13,395 bases of DNA, taken from Rickettsiales bacterium. GTDB lineage: Bacteria > Pseudomonadota > Alphaproteobacteria > Rickettsiales > UBA1997. Positions 12,242 to 13,395 of this stretch are shown piece after piece. The notes under the pieces were generated by a model. The model was not told where the DNA came from and ran no database searches. It saw nothing but the letters and a program-made list of their open reading frames with translations. Position 1 is the first letter of the stretch. The number at the start of each line of letters is the position of its first letter. The stretch covers positions 1 to 13,395 of the forward strand of contig JALQXY010000049.1 of the NCBI GenBank assembly GCA_023262945.1, read 5' to 3'. A program made the position numbers and the translations under genes.

Positions 12242-13315
12242 GGAATCTCCTGTTGTAAACTCAGCTACAATATCTTGACATTTGCTTTTCATCTGTTGCT
12301 CATATTCTAAAATCTCAATATTGGCATTTTTTTGACAAAGATTGATATATTGGCCTCGTAATTTGATTAATTCAAAATCAGCATATAGTGCTTTATTAGA
12401 ATTTAATAAGTTATTATCATTTTGATTTTTGATCGAATCATTTTTTGATATATTATCTTTACTAGATTCAAATTGCGATATATCATTAATTCCTAAAGCA
12501 TTAAAATCATTATTGTTATAAAAATCTGATCTGATGTTAGTTTTTCTGATAGCTTCTTTATTATCTTTTGATTCTTTTATCATATCGCTAGGAAAGCGAT
12601 CAAATGATTGTCTTTGACATATTATTTTCTTTTTAATTTCCTTGTAAGATTTACTTTTTTTTATATCTAATAAACACTTATTCATATTATCATAAGCTAA
12701 AGAGCATCTAGTAAAATCTTCACCATAGATTTTATATTTAATGCAATTTGGATATTTTATTTCAGATTTCTTGAATTGGTTAATTTTTTCGTCTATTCTT
12801 TGATTTAAAACAAAACTGGTATTATAATTGTTATTTTTATATATAGAGTAAGTAGGATCTTTAAATGGAGGTATGGTAAATCTTGTTTCGATTAATATTT
12901 TGCGACATAAAAAATACTCATCAATTTTAACTTGATCTTCGGTATAAAACTCAAATCCCATATCAAGACATTTCTGATGATCTATTTGTTCAATTTGAAT
13001 ATTAGCTCTTTCTAATAATAATTCTGGTGATAGTGATAACATTTTTGATATTTCTGCTATAAGGTCACCAATATATTTGTTATGTTTTACGTTTTCTTCT
13101 TTTGAATTATCAGTTTTTAATCGATATTTAGTTGTTGAAAGGCGACATCGCCAGTAATTAGAGTTAATAGCATTGTCATTTTCATTGTAATTAGATCCAG
13201 TAGAGTTGCAAAAATTATGATCAGCTTTTTCAAATTCTCTAATATAATCTACTTCAGAGATGATATATTTGGAAAATGTTTTTTTATTTTGACAAGAAAA
13301 TAGATTATACCTCAT
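12221..13315 (-). CDS. Unrecognised protein with internal Cys/Tyr/Arg repeat
   Basis: I do not recognise this 364-residue protein. It is rich in Lys, Asn, Ile and Ser and has 11 cysteines (8, 36, 57, 116, 137, 191, 204, 214, 233, 327, 346). There is no signal peptide or membrane segment. Residues 36-65 and 116-145 share C-x17-Y-x2-C-R-x6-R at an exact 80-residue offset, suggesting a duplicated module. A third Cys-rich stretch lies at 191-233. Residues 255-310 are Asn/Asp/Ser-rich and probably disordered, followed by a helical C-terminus. The start is fixed by an in-frame TAA 15 bases upstream of the ATG. A strong promoter precedes it, so it is likely expressed. Its last codons (NTKSHL, TAA) come from the terminal repeat of copy D, so the original C-terminus may have been altered. 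It is convergent with nuoK. Confidence 0.75.
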   Translation of the reverse strand: MRYNLFSCQNKKTFSKYIISEVDYIREFEKADHNFCNSTGSNYNENDNAINSNYWRCRLSTTKYRLKTDNSKEENVKHNKYIGDLIAEISKMLSLSPELLLERANIQIEQIDHQKCLDMGFEFYTEDQVKIDEYFLCRKILIETRFTIPPFKDPTYSIYKNNNYNTSFVLNQRIDEKINQFKKSEIKYPNCIKYKIYGEDFTRCSLAYDNMNKCLLDIKKSKSYKEIKKKIICQRQSFDRFPSDMIKESKDNKEAIRKTNIRSDFYNNNDFNALGINDISQFESSKDNISKNDSIKNQNDNNLLNSNKALYADFELIKLRGQYINLCQKNANIEILEYEQQMKSKCQDIVAEFTTGDSNTKSHL

Positions 13316-13343
13316 AAGAGGTTTTTCTTATTTACAATAATAT

Positions 13344-13373
13344 GTTATATTTAATTAAAATGGACAGTGTCAA
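13344..13373 (-). promoter_or_regulatory. Strong sigma70-type promoter of the orphan gene
   Basis: On the minus strand TTGACA (complement of 13368-13373), an 18-bp spacer and TATAAC (complement of 13344-13349) lie about 30 bases upstream of the ATG. The -35 box overlaps a GACA-C-TGTC inverted repeat that could be an operator, though it is short. Confidence 0.6.
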
Positions 13374-13395
13374 AATAACAACAATAACAAGCTTA

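Overview
The window is AT-rich, densely packed bacterial chromosome. NuoH, NuoI, CobS, S20 and SerS all read as alphaproteobacterial proteins. Strong AT bias, scattered fragments of operons that are usually contiguous (ftsA without ftsQ or ftsZ, secF without secD, nuoHIJK alone), weak or absent Shine-Dalgarno sites and palindromic intergenic repeats together suggest a Rickettsiales or Holosporales-like, host-associated lineage. This placement is an inference. purC and dapE show that parts of purine and lysine/diaminopimelate synthesis are kept.

Layout. Positions 1-182: the 3' end of a gene running in from the left, fused to a repeat copy. 515-3013 (+): ftsA, a secreted chalcone-isomerase-like protein that overlaps it by one base, and purC. 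3185-4099 (+): a CobS-type AAA+ ATPase. 4100-4406: a convergent gap with a possible gene remnant. 4407-7288 (-): serS, a 397-bp spacer with an unassigned structured segment, rpsT, then secF. 7623-9377 (+): dapE and pgpA. 9598-12033 (+): nuoH, nuoI, nuoJ and nuoK behind a good sigma70-type promoter. 12221-13315 (-): an unrecognised cysteine-containing protein with its own strong promoter.

The main discovery is a dispersed repeat family not explained by the genes. I call the copies A (about 35-182, partial), B (3000-3162), C (7394-7565) and D (about 12069-12241). Copies B, C and D are about 163-173 bp, with imperfect terminal inverted repeats (TIRs) related to ACCAAATYCCATCTTTAAA. They share a core carrying a strong 9-bp hairpin (AAGTCCTAT/ATAGGACTT) with T-runs on both sides; the hairpin has decayed in C. 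They look like non-autonomous, MITE-like elements, comparable in style to Rickettsia palindromic elements. The stop codons of purC and of the orphan gene at 12221 lie inside TIRs. The core looks like a bidirectional terminator. Several outer ends carry a TGN-TATTAT motif resembling an extended -10 promoter. The family may therefore punctuate transcription and translation as well as occupy space.

Functionally the genes are mostly housekeeping: division (FtsA), membrane protein export (SecF), translation (S20, SerS), phosphatidylglycerol synthesis (PgpA), cell-wall precursor/lysine synthesis (DapE), purine synthesis (PurC) and the membrane arm plus one FeS subunit of respiratory complex I (NuoHIJK). 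The less understood items are the CobS-like ATPase without a visible partner, the chalcone-isomerase-like protein and the orphan gene at the right end.
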